From Pseudoalteromonas piscicida (lineage in GTDB: Bacteria > Pseudomonadota > Gammaproteobacteria > Enterobacterales > Alteromonadaceae): a stretch of 64,000 nt of DNA. Each line of letters opens with the position of its first letter. Positions within the stretch are counted from its first letter, which is position 1. The notes under the pieces are model-generated. The model did not search any database, was not told where the DNA came from, and saw only the letters and a list, made by a program, of their open reading frames with translations. Positions 55,150-64,000 of the stretch are shown in pieces. The stretch covers positions 2,024,501 to 2,088,500 of the forward strand of contig NZ_CP011924.1 in NCBI RefSeq assembly GCF_000238315.3, read 5' to 3'. The position numbers and the translations under genes were made by a program.

Positions 55150-56157
55150 ATGACCGATATCAAGATTGCAACCGGGATCAGCATACATTATCAGGACGAG
55201 GGTGCGCCTCACGCCCCCGTTATTATTTTGATAATGGGTCTTGGGGCACAAATGACGATTTGGCCAGATGAATTGTACTTTGGGCTAGTCAATAAAGGTT
55301 TTCGGGTGATCCGTTTTGATAATCGCGACACGGGATTATCGAGCCACTTGGACCATTTAGGTTCTCCGAGTGTGATAAAAACCATGCTGAGTAAAAAGCT
55401 TCCCATCCGCGCTTCTGTTCCCTATACCCTAGAAGATATGGCCGAAGATGTTGTCGCTTTGATGGCTGGACTTAAGATTAAACGCGCCCACCTTGTTGGT
55501 GCTTCTATGGGCGGGATGATTGCACAAATCGTTGCCGCTAAGCATAAAAAGAAAGTGGTAAGTTTGACCTCAATTATGTCAACCTCAGCGTATCCCAAGT
55601 TTACCGCAGCAAATGTAAAAGTCATGCTGCAACTGGCAAAAGCACGGCCAAAGTCAGACTGCCACCAATCTGCCATTCAATACAATATAAAACTCAACCA
55701 GCTGATCGGCAGTCCCGCCTACCCTCAAGACGAAGGGACACTACATCAACAAGCCAAACACAGTATTGAACGCGCACATAACCCGCAAGGATTTAAGCGC
55801 CAGCTTGCGGCGATTGTCGCAAGCCAATGTCGCAAGCACACGCTGGCAAAGATCAAAACGCCTACACTTGTTATCCATGGTACAGACGACCCTATTTTCC
55901 CGGCGGCCGCTGGCCAGCAAACCGCCGCTACTATTCGCAAATCCAAACTAAAACTGGTCAATGGGATGGGTCATGACTTCCCTCCAATGCTCATGCAAAA
56001 GATTGCTAAATGGGTGGCAAAGCACGTAACTAAAGCAGAGCGAAAGCGATTAAAAAAGAAACAACACAAACAAATTGCAACTCAAGAGACTGCGAATAAA
56101 AAAGTCCCGAAAAATCAATCAAACACGCCCCAACAAAACACAGTCCAAAATAAATAA
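55150..56157 (+). CDS. Alpha/beta hydrolase with lysine-rich tail
   Basis: 335 residues. Nucleophile elbow GASMGGM, oxyanion IMGLGAQMTIWP, acid in HGTDDPIFP and His in VNGMGHDFPP: a complete hydrolase triad of the esterase/haloperoxidase-like group. The last 50 residues are Lys/Gln/Thr-rich (KAERKRLKKKQHKQ and KKVPKNQSNTPQQ), probably disordered. No signal peptide. Substrate unknown. Confidence 0.85.
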   Translation: MTDIKIATGISIHYQDEGAPHAPVIILIMGLGAQMTIWPDELYFGLVNKGFRVIRFDNRDTGLSSHLDHLGSPSVIKTMLSKKLPIRASVPYTLEDMAEDVVALMAGLKIKRAHLVGASMGGMIAQIVAAKHKKKVVSLTSIMSTSAYPKFTAANVKVMLQLAKARPKSDCHQSAIQYNIKLNQLIGSPAYPQDEGTLHQQAKHSIERAHNPQGFKRQLAAIVASQCRKHTLAKIKTPTLVIHGTDDPIFPAAAGQQTAATIRKSKLKLVNGMGHDFPPMLMQKIAKWVAKHVTKAERKRLKKKQHKQIATQETANKKVPKNQSNTPQQNTVQNK

Positions 56158-56406
56158 CATTCCCTGACATTACGCCCTGTAACGCCTGACAGTGCTAGCC
56201 TTCGCATCGTAATTCAAGCTAAATCAGGAACATCAATTCTATCCTTATCGTTAAATTAAAGTAAATTTCCATTTGACAAGCGTACATAAAAGCAACAACA
56301 ATTAAACCGTTCCAAGTTAATTTGGACACCAAAATAAAAATAGCCATGGATACAACATCAACAGATATTCACCCACAAAAAATGGAACGATACAAAAGAG
56401 GTCAAC

Positions 56407-57951
56407 ATGAACATCATTATAGCTAAAACGCGTTTCCAACGTTCTCTCATAGCAACCGCTTTGGTGAGCTTAGGCTTAAGCTCGGCGCACGCAAACAGCG
56501 ATCTGACAACTGCCAATGCCGCTGCTATCAGCGTTTCAGGAGAAAACCAACCCTATGAGGGCAAAGTCAACGCATTTGATAATAACCACTACAGCAAATG
56601 GCTTACTTTTTCAGCTTCCGGTTGGATAAGTTATGCGTTTAGCGAAGCGGTGAATTTAACAGCTTACACCCTCACTTCTGCGAACGATGCGCCACAAAGA
56701 GATCCCAAAAATTGGACGCTTCAAGGCTCTCAAGACGGTCAAGTGTGGTTCACTATAGATTCGCAAAACAATCAAAGTTTTGCTTCGAGACATCAAACTA
56801 AGCAGTTCAATGTCAGTACCAATCAAGCGTACCGCTTTGTGCGCTTAAATGTTACTGCAACGCAAGGTGCCAATTTATTACAGCTTGCAGAAATCGAATT
56901 TATCGGTGCTCCGGCAAACGGTGGTACAACCTTGCCATTTAACCAAGGTGGCAGCGTTACCCCTGGCCAATGGTCACATTTTGGGCCATTTACAAGCTCA
57001 GCTCCTATCACAGCAACCTTGACTGGCAGCGGTGATGCGGATCTATACCTAAAAGCCAATAGCCAACCGACCACCGCAAGTTATGACTGCCAAAGTATCA
57101 ATGATGCCAGCTCCAACGAGCGCTGTGATTTGAGCTCAAACGCACCGGTTTATGTTTCTGTATACGGTTTCCAAAGCGCCAATTATGAATTAACCGTCAG
57201 TAGCGATAGCACACCACCAAACGACACGTGGCAACGTCCGGAAGTGAACTTTGTTGATGTAAACCCTGAAACACAAGGCTCGGCATTATTTAAACGGATC
57301 ATACCAAACCCAGCTGCACACATGGCCGAGCGCTGTGTGGATGTAGCAAAAGTATTATACCGCAACGCCAGTGAATCCCAGCGTTTTAGAAAATTGCAGT
57401 TTGAGCTGAGAGCCAAAGATCATTGGGGTAAGGATTTCGTTGCCTATAAGATGGGACAAGACGGTTCGGGTGAGATGACTATCGTCGTTAGCACCGCGCA
57501 CTTAGAGCGTATTTATCGTGATAATAATAACAACGATGCCGTGATCCGTGATGAAATCGACGGCATTTTATTCCACGAAGTCACCCATGGTTACAATAAC
57601 TCACCGCTGACTCATGACAGCTATGGTGATGGCAAGGCAAATTGGGCATACACCGAAGGCCTAGCTGATGCCGTGCGGATCGGTGCTGGTTTTCATAAAT
57701 CACGCTCACCGGATATCATTAACGCTAAACGCTGGCTTAGTGGCTACACCACTACTGGGTTTTTCTTACATTACGTCAAACAACAGCACGACTCAGAGTT
57801 TATCTACAAGTTTAATAAAGCGGCGAAAGATATGGGCAATTATACTTGGTCATTTGATGCTGCATTTCAACATATCTTGGGCCGAAGTGTTGAAGATGTT
57901 TGGAACGAATATGTCGCCTTTATCCAAAATGGCGGACAACTGGAGTATTAA
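56407..57951 (+). CDS. Secreted basic-secretory-protein-like metallopeptidase with F5/8C and PPC domains
   Basis: 514 residues, signal peptide (ends SSAHA). Residues 40-165 form a discoidin (F5/8 type C) domain (LTAYTLTSANDAPQRDPKNWTL), 175-265 a PPC domain (SGDADLYLKANSQPTTASYDC), and 285-514 a plant basic-secretory-protein-like peptidase. Its zinc site HEVTH is at 390-394, with the E of YTEGLAD (about 417) as a candidate further ligand. The discoidin part may bind polysaccharide. Together with the M35 and phosphoesterase genes it forms part of a rich secretome. Ends before a very long hairpin. Confidence 0.85.
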   Translation: MNIIIAKTRFQRSLIATALVSLGLSSAHANSDLTTANAAAISVSGENQPYEGKVNAFDNNHYSKWLTFSASGWISYAFSEAVNLTAYTLTSANDAPQRDPKNWTLQGSQDGQVWFTIDSQNNQSFASRHQTKQFNVSTNQAYRFVRLNVTATQGANLLQLAEIEFIGAPANGGTTLPFNQGGSVTPGQWSHFGPFTSSAPITATLTGSGDADLYLKANSQPTTASYDCQSINDASSNERCDLSSNAPVYVSVYGFQSANYELTVSSDSTPPNDTWQRPEVNFVDVNPETQGSALFKRIIPNPAAHMAERCVDVAKVLYRNASESQRFRKLQFELRAKDHWGKDFVAYKMGQDGSGEMTIVVSTAHLERIYRDNNNNDAVIRDEIDGILFHEVTHGYNNSPLTHDSYGDGKANWAYTEGLADAVRIGAGFHKSRSPDIINAKRWLSGYTTTGFFLHYVKQQHDSEFIYKFNKAAKDMGNYTWSFDAAFQHILGRSVEDVWNEYVAFIQNGGQLEY

Positions 57952-57971
57952 TTTTTAAAATAGTAACTCTG

Positions 57972-58032
57972 CCACGTAAAAGGGTCTAAGAAATTTCTCT
58001 GAGAAACTCCTCTATGAGACTCCTTTACGTGG
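57972..58032. terminator. Long bidirectional hairpin
   Basis: CCACGTAAA ... TTTACGTGG outer stem extends inward to GGGTCT/AGACTCC; an inner TTTCTC-T-GAGAAA hairpin sits in the centre. It separates convergent genes. Confidence 0.65.
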
Positions 58033-58038
58033 TATTCG

Positions 58039-58356
58039 TTATTTTTGTAACGCCTGCTCGTGGGACATTGTTTTTAGTTTAATCGCAAGGCCACAGGAGA
58101 AGTAGATCTTCACCACTCCGACAATGATCAAATGAAAGTTCGGGTGTGAAAGCAAATCTAAGTCATAGAGATAGGCTGCTTTTATTGGCGCGTCGCCGTT
58201 TTCTATCATGGCGACTAGCCAATGATAGATTGCAATCCCCTCTTTGATCACCCCAAACACTATCAAGGCTACGCCCGTCAAAAACAACAAGCGACAATAC
58301 CACAGCGCAGTTTCTAAACCCGGACAGCGTAAATTACGAAATGGAATAAATTTCAT
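58039..58356 (-). CDS. Small membrane protein of unknown function
   Basis: 105 residues with two to three hydrophobic segments (LFLTGVALIVFGVIKEGIAIYHWLV and LIIVGVVKIYFSCGLAI). Ends in a Lys/Gln tail. No family was recognised. It begins 9 bases after the metallo-beta-lactamase stop on the same strand, so it is probably co-transcribed, but any functional link is a guess. Confidence 0.65.
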   Translation of the reverse strand: MKFIPFRNLRCPGLETALWYCRLLFLTGVALIVFGVIKEGIAIYHWLVAMIENGDAPIKAAYLYDLDLLSHPNFHLIIVGVVKIYFSCGLAIKLKTMSHEQALQK

Positions 58357-58365
58357 GTCAGTCCT

Positions 58366-59088
58366 TTATTTACCTTTTGATTGCTCGATTTTGATTAGCT
58401 TAACGGTATGGTGCAACAAAGATAAATCCCCTTCTTTACCATGCCCTGGGATAACCATGTTTATTTCCGGATATCGGCTTAATACCTTGTGTATAGACGC
58501 TTGCCACTCATCAACCGAAGCATCCTCCAAGTTACCTAAACTTTTACTCGCCATACTTTTCACAAAGCATCCTGCGAATAAAATCTTAGATTGTGGCAGC
58601 CACACGACAATATTATCTTTCGAGTGTCCTGCACCTGGGTAATAGGTTTCAACGACACCTGACTTAATCGCTGATGAGGCTTGCGGCAAATTATGTAACG
58701 CGATTGCGCTGTGTTTTTGGGCTAATAGATGATTGGTTTGGGCTGATGCATAGGTTGGGATCTGATGTTTATTTACTACTGCTAGACCACCACTTGCATC
58801 TTGATGGTAATGCGTGACCACCGCCCCTTTAACGTTGAGCTTGCGGTCCTCAGCCCACAATAGCAGCGCTTCTGTGTCTTGCTCGGTCCAAGGTGTATCA
58901 ACAATGTAAGCATCTTGACCGTCGACCACAATCAGCCCAGAGCCTGCCACAACCCCCCAAGGTTCAACCTGTAGCGAAGATTCATGTTTATAGACATGCT
59001 CTGCTATCGGCGTTACCACTAAAGTCGATGTTTCCGTTGCAACTGTCACACAGGGTAACAAAAATAAGAAAGGAGCTAAAAGCTTCAT
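58366..59088 (-). CDS. Subclass B1 metallo-beta-lactamase (IMP-like)
   Basis: 240 residues with signal peptide (ends VTVAT). All six zinc ligands of the B1 subclass are present: His93, His95, Asp97 (HYHQDASGG), His155 (GAGHSKDN), Cys174 (FAGCFVKS) and His216 (IPGHGKEGD). IPTYASAQTNHLL and DNIVVWLPQSKILFAGCF resemble IMP and the Shewanella SFB/SLB enzymes. It should hydrolyse most beta-lactams including carbapenems if expressed. There is no mobile element next to it, so it looks like a resident chromosomal gene. Confidence 0.9.
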   Translation of the reverse strand: MKLLAPFLFLLPCVTVATETSTLVVTPIAEHVYKHESSLQVEPWGVVAGSGLIVVDGQDAYIVDTPWTEQDTEALLLWAEDRKLNVKGAVVTHYHQDASGGLAVVNKHQIPTYASAQTNHLLAQKHSAIALHNLPQASSAIKSGVVETYYPGAGHSKDNIVVWLPQSKILFAGCFVKSMASKSLGNLEDASVDEWQASIHKVLSRYPEINMVIPGHGKEGDLSLLHHTVKLIKIEQSKGK

Positions 59089-59324
59089 CTGAGGTTGTTC
59101 GTGTTAATTAAAAGTGACGAAAGACTATCAAGTTCCAGAATGTAAAGTCCAGCGAAATGAAACGTCAAACTGCTAAATAACAGAAACCGACTTTTTGGTG
59201 TTAAACACGTGTGGGAGAGTGGATTGTTATGTTTTCTATGGTTTAGTTATTGGTTGTATATACGCCCAACATGGTTTCACATCAGGCGTAATATAGTTGT
59301 AATCTGAATGAGTTCAGATAGCGC

Positions 59325-59501
59325 TTAAAGCATATCTTTTGGACGCTGACAGTAGTGCTTACCTGTAGGAGGTGGATTACATGCCATTAGGCCTGTTAAT
59401 GTATCAGTCCCTCTTGCACCCGCAACATCTTTAGTTTGAGACGCTGCAATTTCTTTACCTAATAAGCTTTTTAAGTTGGTTTTTTTTATAGTTAATTTCA
59501 T
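59325..59501 (-). CDS. 58-residue RiPP/natural-product-precursor-like peptide
   Basis: Small gene with AAGGAAG before the ATG. The leader begins MKLTIKKTNLKSLLGKEIA, the Lys-rich start seen in class I lanthipeptide-like 'natural product precursor' peptides of marine Gammaproteobacteria. The C-terminal half (AGARGTDTLTGLMAC and NPPPTGKHYC) has two Cys (41, 51) and four Thr, possible modification sites. No lanthionine synthetase, radical SAM or transporter gene is nearby, so maturation enzymes would lie elsewhere. The recognition rests on leader style only. Confidence 0.6.
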   Translation of the reverse strand: MKLTIKKTNLKSLLGKEIAASQTKDVAGARGTDTLTGLMACNPPPTGKHYCQRPKDML

Positions 59502-59680
59502 GTTACTTCCTTATTTTCATTGTTATACTCAAGTAATACAGTACCCAAAAAAAACAGAAAAACAACCCCCAAATAGAAACAAAAAAGATTTTTTTAAACA
59601 ATTTGATACCAAAAAGCATCAAAGTGACAACAAAACTTACTACCGTCTTATTTCCCCAACTGAGCTGGTATTATAGGTCT

Positions 59681-59712
59681 AAAAAATGCGCGGCAATCTA
59701 AAATCGCCACGC
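59681..59712 (-). terminator. Intrinsic terminator of the oadGAB operon
   Basis: On the minus strand GCGTGGC ... GCCGCGC forms a 7-bp stem (one G-U), followed by ATTTTTT. Confidence 0.7.
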
Positions 59713-59733
59713 AAATGGTTGGATAAGTGTAAA

Positions 59734-60867
59734 TTAACCTACTAGTGCAAGCAAAATACCGGCAGCAACCGCACTACCCAATACACCCGCTACATTGGGG
59801 CCCATCGCATGCATCAGCAAGAAATTATGCGGATTACTTTCAAGGCCAACCTTATTGACCACGCGCGCAGCCATCGGGACTGCAGATACCCCAGCTGCGC
59901 CAACGAGCGGATTAATGGGGGTATCGCTAAACTTGTTCATGGTTTTAGCCATTAATACACCTGCTGCGGTACCAATTCCAAAAGCCACGGCACCCAGCGC
60001 TAAAATCCCCAACGTCTCAACCGTTAAGAATTGATCAGCGGCCAGCTTTGAGCCCACCGCCAGTCCGAGGAAAATAGTGGTGATATTAATCAACTCGTTT
60101 TGCGCCGTTTTACTCAAGCGGTCTACTACACCGCACTCTTTCATCAAGTTACCTAAGCAAAACATACCAACCAAAGGTGTTGCAGCAGGTAAAAACAATA
60201 TCGTCAAACCTAGTACCGCCAGAGGAAAGAGGATTTTCTCGGTTTTTGATACATGGCGCAGCTGTGGCATCGCAATCTGGCGCTCTTCTTTCGTCGTGAG
60301 TGCTTTCATGATTGGTGGTTGAATAATTGGCACTAACGCCATATACGAATAGGCTGCCACCGCAATTGCCCCTAGTAACTCTGGTGCAAGCTTAGACGCG
60401 AGGAATATCGCAGTTGGTCCATCAGCACCGCCAATAATGGCGATTGCTGAAGCGTCTTGCAGGGTAAATTCAAAGCCCGGAATATAGTTCAGCAAAATAG
60501 CCCCAAACAAAGTGGCAAAAATCCCAAACTGCGCCGCGGCACCAAGCAACAGCATCTTGGGGTTGGCTATCAGTGCACTAAAGTCCGTCATCGCGCCCAC
60601 CCCCATAAAGATCAGCAAGGGGAATACTCCGCTGTCTATACCAATGTAATACACGTAGTACAAGAGCCCACCGGGATCGGCAAGCCCAGCAACAGGAATG
60701 TTCGTGAGTATGGCACCAAAGCCAATAGGCACTAATAGCAACGGCTCAAAGCCTTTGGCGATCGCAAGATACAAAAGTCCGCAGCCCACTGCCATCATGC
60801 AAAGTGCAGGCACGGTGAAGTTGGCAAGCCCTGTTGCTTGCCATAAATTAAATAACCCTTCCATCAC
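59734..60867 (-). CDS. oadB: Oxaloacetate decarboxylase sodium pump, beta subunit
   Basis: 377 residues, about nine transmembrane helices. Couples decarboxylation of carboxybiotin to Na+ export. Key elements: [27 protein letters not shown], the Na+-site Asp in [19 protein letters not shown], and [19 protein letters not shown] near the end. The length matches Vibrio OadB. It starts 7 bases after the oadA stop. Confidence 0.95.
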   Translation of the reverse strand: MMEGLFNLWQATGLANFTVPALCMMAVGCGLLYLAIAKGFEPLLLVPIGFGAILTNIPVAGLADPGGLLYYVYYIGIDSGVFPLLIFMGVGAMTDFSALIANPKMLLLGAAAQFGIFATLFGAILLNYIPGFEFTLQDASAIAIIGGADGPTAIFLASKLAPELLGAIAVAAYSYMALVPIIQPPIMKALTTKEERQIAMPQLRHVSKTEKILFPLAVLGLTILFLPAATPLVGMFCLGNLMKECGVVDRLSKTAQNELINITTIFLGLAVGSKLAADQFLTVETLGILALGAVAFGIGTAAGVLMAKTMNKFSDTPINPLVGAAGVSAVPMAARVVNKVGLESNPHNFLLMHAMGPNVAGVLGSAVAAGILLALVG

Positions 60868-60874
60868 GACATCC

Positions 60875-62655
60875 TTATGCTAAAGACATGATGGCATCGC
60901 CAGCACTGACGGAATCGCCTTCAGAGACGAGTAGTTCTGCGACTTGACCACTGTGTGTTGCACGCACCTCGGTTTCCATTTTCATGGCTTCCATGATGAG
61001 TACTACATCGCCTTCTTGCACCTCATCTCCTGCGCGCACCATAAGCTTAAAGATGTTGCCGGCAAGTGGGGCATTCAAAGTTTCACTGGAGCTCACCGAA
61101 GTTGATTGCGGAATGAGCTCACTGTCTTTGACTTGTACTTCTTGTAACTCACCTCCCGGCGCAACCACTACATCGTATACTTTGCCATCCACTTTTACGC
61201 TGTAACGCTCAGTAGCTGATGACTTAGCTTTAGCAGGCGCCGCTGCTGCTTTTTGTTGTTTGTTTTCAACAAGCGTCGGTTTTGGCTCAAACGCATCTGG
61301 GTTATTGCGATTTTTCAAGAATTTAAGGCCAATCTGCGGGAATAATGCATAGGTAAGCACATCATCAATAACCTCGTCGGCTAAGGTAATTTGTTCCTCT
61401 TTTGCCGTCGCGACTAGTTCGCTTTGTAAACTATCTAGCTCAGGTTCAATTAAGTCTGCAGGACGGCAGGTAATAGGCTCTGCGCCTTCAAGTACTCGTT
61501 GTTGCAAAGCTTGGTCGACTTGCGCTGGTGTCGCTCCATATTCGCCTTTCAGCACGCCAGCCGTTTCTTTGGTTATAGACTTGTAACGCTCACCGGTAAG
61601 TACGTTTAATACCGCTTGCGTCCCGACTATCTGTGAGGTTGGTGTTACGAGCGGTAAGTAGCCAAGTTCTTTACGCACACTTGGAATTTCTTTTAGTACC
61701 GCGTCAAGCTTGTCACCTGCACCTTGCTCTCGCAGTTGATTTTCCATATTAGTTAACATGCCACCTGGCACTTGTGCAGATAGAATACGACCATCTACTC
61801 CTTTCAAGCTGCCCTCAAAAGCTGCATATTTCTTTCTCACCTCACGGAAATAGGCTGCGATCTCTTCTAGCTCTAGTAAATCAAGCCCTGTATCACGTTC
61901 CGTGCCTTCCACAATCGCCGCGATAGTTTCTGTTGCACTATGGCCATAGGTCATACTCATCGAAGATATCGCTGTATCGAGCATATCGATACCCGCATCT
62001 ATGGCTTTTTGATAAGTTGCAGTACTGAGCCCTGTGGTTGCATGGCACTGCATTGCGATAGGAATAGAGACGGACGCTTTGAGCCCAGAGATTAACTTTT
62101 CAGCATCATAGGGTTTCAGTAATCCAGCCATGTCCTTAATACAAATGGAATGACAGCCTAAGTCTTCGAGCTGCTTAGCTTGCGTGAGCCACATTTCCAG
62201 CGTATGAACAGGGCTTACGGTGTACGAAATCGTGCCCTGCGCATGCGCGCCCACTTTGATGGCCGCTTTAATAGCCGTTTCTAAGTTGCGCACGTCGTTC
62301 ATTGCATCGAATATTCTAAATACATCTACCCCGTTATGGTGGGCACGCTCAACAAACTTTTCGACAACATCATCTGCATAGTGACGATAGCCCAATAGAT
62401 TCTGACCACGCAGTAGCATTTGCTGTTTGGTTTTTGGCATTGCAGCTTTCAGTGCACGGATCCGCTCCCATGGATCTTCGCCTAAATAGCGAATACACGA
62501 GTCGAAGGTTGCTCCCCCCATGATTCAACAGACCAATAGCCCATATTGTCGAGCTTCTCAGCGATAGGAAGCATATCTTCCAAGCGCATTCTGGTGGCGA
62601 GTAATGACTGATGCGCGTCGCGCAGCACTAATTCGGTTAGCTTTAACTGTGACAT
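60875..62655 (-). pseudogene. oadA: Oxaloacetate decarboxylase alpha subunit, frameshifted in a G tract
   Basis: The true start is ATG at 62655 ([20 protein letters not shown]). The frame runs to GYWSVESWG and then shifts: only six G occur (62514-62519) where seven are needed for [14 protein letters not shown]. Downstream, the other frame continues unbroken for 548 residues with the biotin-carboxyl-transferase barrel ([22 protein letters not shown] block) and the biotinyl site [13 protein letters not shown]. Restored length is 593, normal for the family. If real, the pump lacks its catalytic subunit; a homopolymer read error or ribosomal slippage are alternatives. Confidence 0.85.
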
Positions 62656-62667
62656 GCAAAACCCCTA

Positions 62668-62916
62668 TTAATTGTTTTTTCTGTAGGCTGCAACGGCAGC
62701 GCTAATGGCTGCAATATGTGCCTGCGGCACACCCTGTGACGATGTTGCTCTGGTTGTTTTTGATCTTGTGGTACTTGGCTCTACTTCTTTAAATTGAGCA
62801 GCAAAGTTGGCCAACAGTCGCATCGCAAAAATCAAAATGGACAGAAAAACAAAAACACCAACCATACCGGTCAGCATGAGATTTCCTGCTTGCAGTAGCT
62901 GCGATCCAATATCCAT
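62668..62916 (-). CDS. oadG: Oxaloacetate decarboxylase sodium pump, gamma subunit
   Basis: 82 residues. One N-terminal transmembrane helix (LMLTGMVGVFVFLSILIFAM) and a soluble tail ending in a C-terminal region that binds OadA; the usual His-rich end is replaced by QAHIAAISAAVAAYRKNN. First gene of oadG-oadA-oadB, 12 bases before oadA. Confidence 0.9.
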   Translation of the reverse strand: MDIGSQLLQAGNLMLTGMVGVFVFLSILIFAMRLLANFAAQFKEVEPSTTRSKTTRATSSQGVPQAHIAAISAAVAAYRKNN

Positions 62917-63041
62917 TTTTACCCCTTACTTGCTGTTTGGTTTTCCTGTTCGATGTTAACGAACCGGTATAAACCTTCACTTTTTGTAGATATTTATTCA
63001 CCTTATAACAAAAAATGTTCCCCTGTAAAGCGCGTTGTAAA

Positions 63042-63054
63042 TTGGTATTACCAA
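63042..63054. promoter_or_regulatory. GntR-type (PdhR/LldR-like) operator, site 1
   Basis: TTGGTATTACCAA is a perfect palindrome matching the TTGGT-N3-ACCAA pattern bound by PdhR/LldR-family regulators. It is preceded by TTGTAAA, as is site 2. It lies about 125 bases upstream of oadG. Confidence 0.5.
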
Positions 63055-63215
63055 AGCACTTAACTTACAAACTATCAGTGAGTTAGCTAAGAAAACATTA
63101 ATAAATATGGAAAATTAACGTAATAAATATGAAAAATATTCAAAATAGCGCCAACTAATACTGAGATTTTAATGAATATAGAATGGATTTTTGATTACGC
63201 AAGATAAATTGTAAA

Positions 63216-63228
63216 TTGGACTGACCAA
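63216..63228. promoter_or_regulatory. GntR-type operator-like site 2
   Basis: TTGG-ACTGA-CCAA preceded by the same TTGTAAA as site 1, 174 bases away. It has the outer half sites but not the inner bases. The rest of 62917-63374 is AT-rich without a gene. Confidence 0.4.
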
Positions 63229-63374
63229 CAATTAACGTTTACGTTAACGTCACCCTATGTGACGCGTATTTCGCTGGATGTAGGAAAAGGGAGCTGCAAA
63301 CAATTTATTCGCGTTACAGCTTTTTCAATATAGATGGGTATAATAAGGGGAAATTTTTACCAAAACGAACGTCT

Positions 63375-63869
63375 ATGCCCTCCCTTGAACAAAATGAAAA
63401 TTTATCTTTTCAAAGCCAATTTAAGTTAGATAAAGCCTATTATCGAGAGTGTTTTGAAGAGTCTGAAGCCAATGGGCTTGCTGTTAAACCGAAATATGGC
63501 TTGCTTGTACTGCTAATTGTACTGGGGCTGTTTGCTATTTACGGATTGCAGGAGCACTACGTCGGGAACTTTCTTATTCTATTGGCTGTAGTTGAATGCG
63601 TTGCTTTCTACTATCGCAAAGCTTGGTGGGTGATAAGACAGTCATATTCTCGTGCCGCCGGCAATATCGTCGAGGTTTCAATCTCTAAAGCAGGCATTAG
63701 CACCAAAGCGACACATGCCGAATTTTCTTACCTATTTGACGACTTAGATAAACTTGTTGAAACGAACAGAGGTTTTTTGGTATTTCACCAAAACAAACCG
63801 AGCTATATCAGTAAATCTGGACTTAACGAAGAAGCGATAGCCTTTTTATCTGAGCAAAGCCAGAAATAA
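63375..63869 (+). CDS. Membrane protein with YcxB-like C-terminal region
   Basis: 164 residues. Two transmembrane helices at about 45-62 and 66-82 (GLLVLLIVLGLFAIYGLQEH, NFLILLAVVECVAFYY), then a soluble PH-like C-terminal part (ISTKATHAEFSYLFDDLDKLVETNRGFLVFHQNK) resembling the YcxB domain. No function known. Followed immediately by a terminator. Confidence 0.75.
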   Translation: MPSLEQNENLSFQSQFKLDKAYYRECFEESEANGLAVKPKYGLLVLLIVLGLFAIYGLQEHYVGNFLILLAVVECVAFYYRKAWWVIRQSYSRAAGNIVEVSISKAGISTKATHAEFSYLFDDLDKLVETNRGFLVFHQNKPSYISKSGLNEEAIAFLSEQSQK

Positions 63870-63871
63870 GA

Positions 63872-63897
63872 AACCCCGCAATGGCGGGGTTTTTTAT
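63872..63897 (+). terminator. Rho-independent terminator
   Basis: AACCCCGC-AATG-GCGGGGTT followed by TTTTT: a classic GC stem and T tract. Confidence 0.85.
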
Positions 63898-63944
63898 GCC
63901 AGTTAAACCATGTTAACTAACATCGTAATTCAGTATTTGGTCAA

Positions 63945-64000
63945 TTACATATTGCCCGGGCTAGATTTCTCAGCCTGGATTCGCATGTAAATTTCTTCAC
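63945..64000 (-). CDS. Possible 3' end of a gene entering from the right
   Basis: On the minus strand the frame EEIYMRIQAEKSSPGNM then TAA is open to the window edge. It looks protein-like but is too short to prove. Confidence 0.3.
   Translation of the reverse strand, partial: EEIYMRIQAEKSSPGNM

Noticed and set aside
59476..59676. Plus-strand frame of 66 codons
   Set aside because: Lys/Asn-rich AT sequence antisense to the start of the small peptide gene; no start signal.
62789..63001. Minus-strand frame overlapping oadG
   Set aside because: oadG in another frame is clearly real.

Overview
The window looks like chromosome of a marine gammaproteobacterium in or near Pseudoalteromonas. This is inferred from protein styles (Na+-pump oxaloacetate decarboxylase, Vibrio-like attC site, ArfA, many secreted hydrolases with PPC domains, TonB receptor) and moderate-to-low GC. 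No rRNA or tRNA was recognised. No CRISPR array, phage or transposase gene was seen.

Layout. 1-5.4 kb: end of a chemoreceptor, a serine hydrolase next to a ToxR/CadC-like membrane regulator, a PD40 protein and a coiled-coil protein. 5.5-8.6 kb: a polyhydroxybutyrate set (phaB, phasin, phaC). 8.7-12.3 kb: small envelope proteins. 12.5-18.7 kb: a redox/secretion block in which a cytochrome b561-like/ethylbenzene-dehydrogenase-like protein, a DUF1566 protein and a PPC-tailed phosphoesterase run opposite to a RoxA-like di-heme cytochrome c. 18.8-21.3 kb: an ATP-grasp (RimK-like) gene overlapping a GNAT-peptidase C39 fusion.

21.3-25.6 kb is the accessory heart of the window. It is a small cluster of gene cassettes with attC-like sites but no integron integrase. 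It carries a frameshifted unknown gene, a YaaW/UPF0174 gene, a DUF6979 gene and a trypco2-domain gene, and is peppered with 73-92 bp repeats ending in TGACACCC/GGGTGTCA. It is AT-rich compared with its flanks.

25.6-34.9 kb: an AraC regulator and a divergent fatty-acid hydroxylase/sterol desaturase, each broken by one in-frame stop; LysR/nitroreductase; an M35 metalloprotease; a DNase I-like protein; a DUF885 lipoprotein. 35-45.5 kb: a 56-residue membrane protein, CreA, a TonB receptor with a TPR-sulfotransferase, AcpH, and a TPR-histidine kinase whose 3' end overlaps a serine hydrolase. 45.6-55 kb: small enzymes and regulators (rhodanese, LysR, YjbR, a WYL regulator with an in-frame stop, GlxA-like, MAPEG, GGDEF, ArfA). 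55-64 kb: alpha/beta hydrolase, secreted basic-secretory-protein protease, an IMP-like subclass B1 metallo-beta-lactamase, a lone 58-residue natural-product-precursor-like peptide, and the oadGAB sodium pump with a 1-base shift in oadA and two GntR-type operator-like sites upstream.

Five genes in 64 kb carry a single inactivating lesion (three nonsense, two homopolymer deletions). Either this strain is losing genes or the assembly has errors; raw reads would decide.
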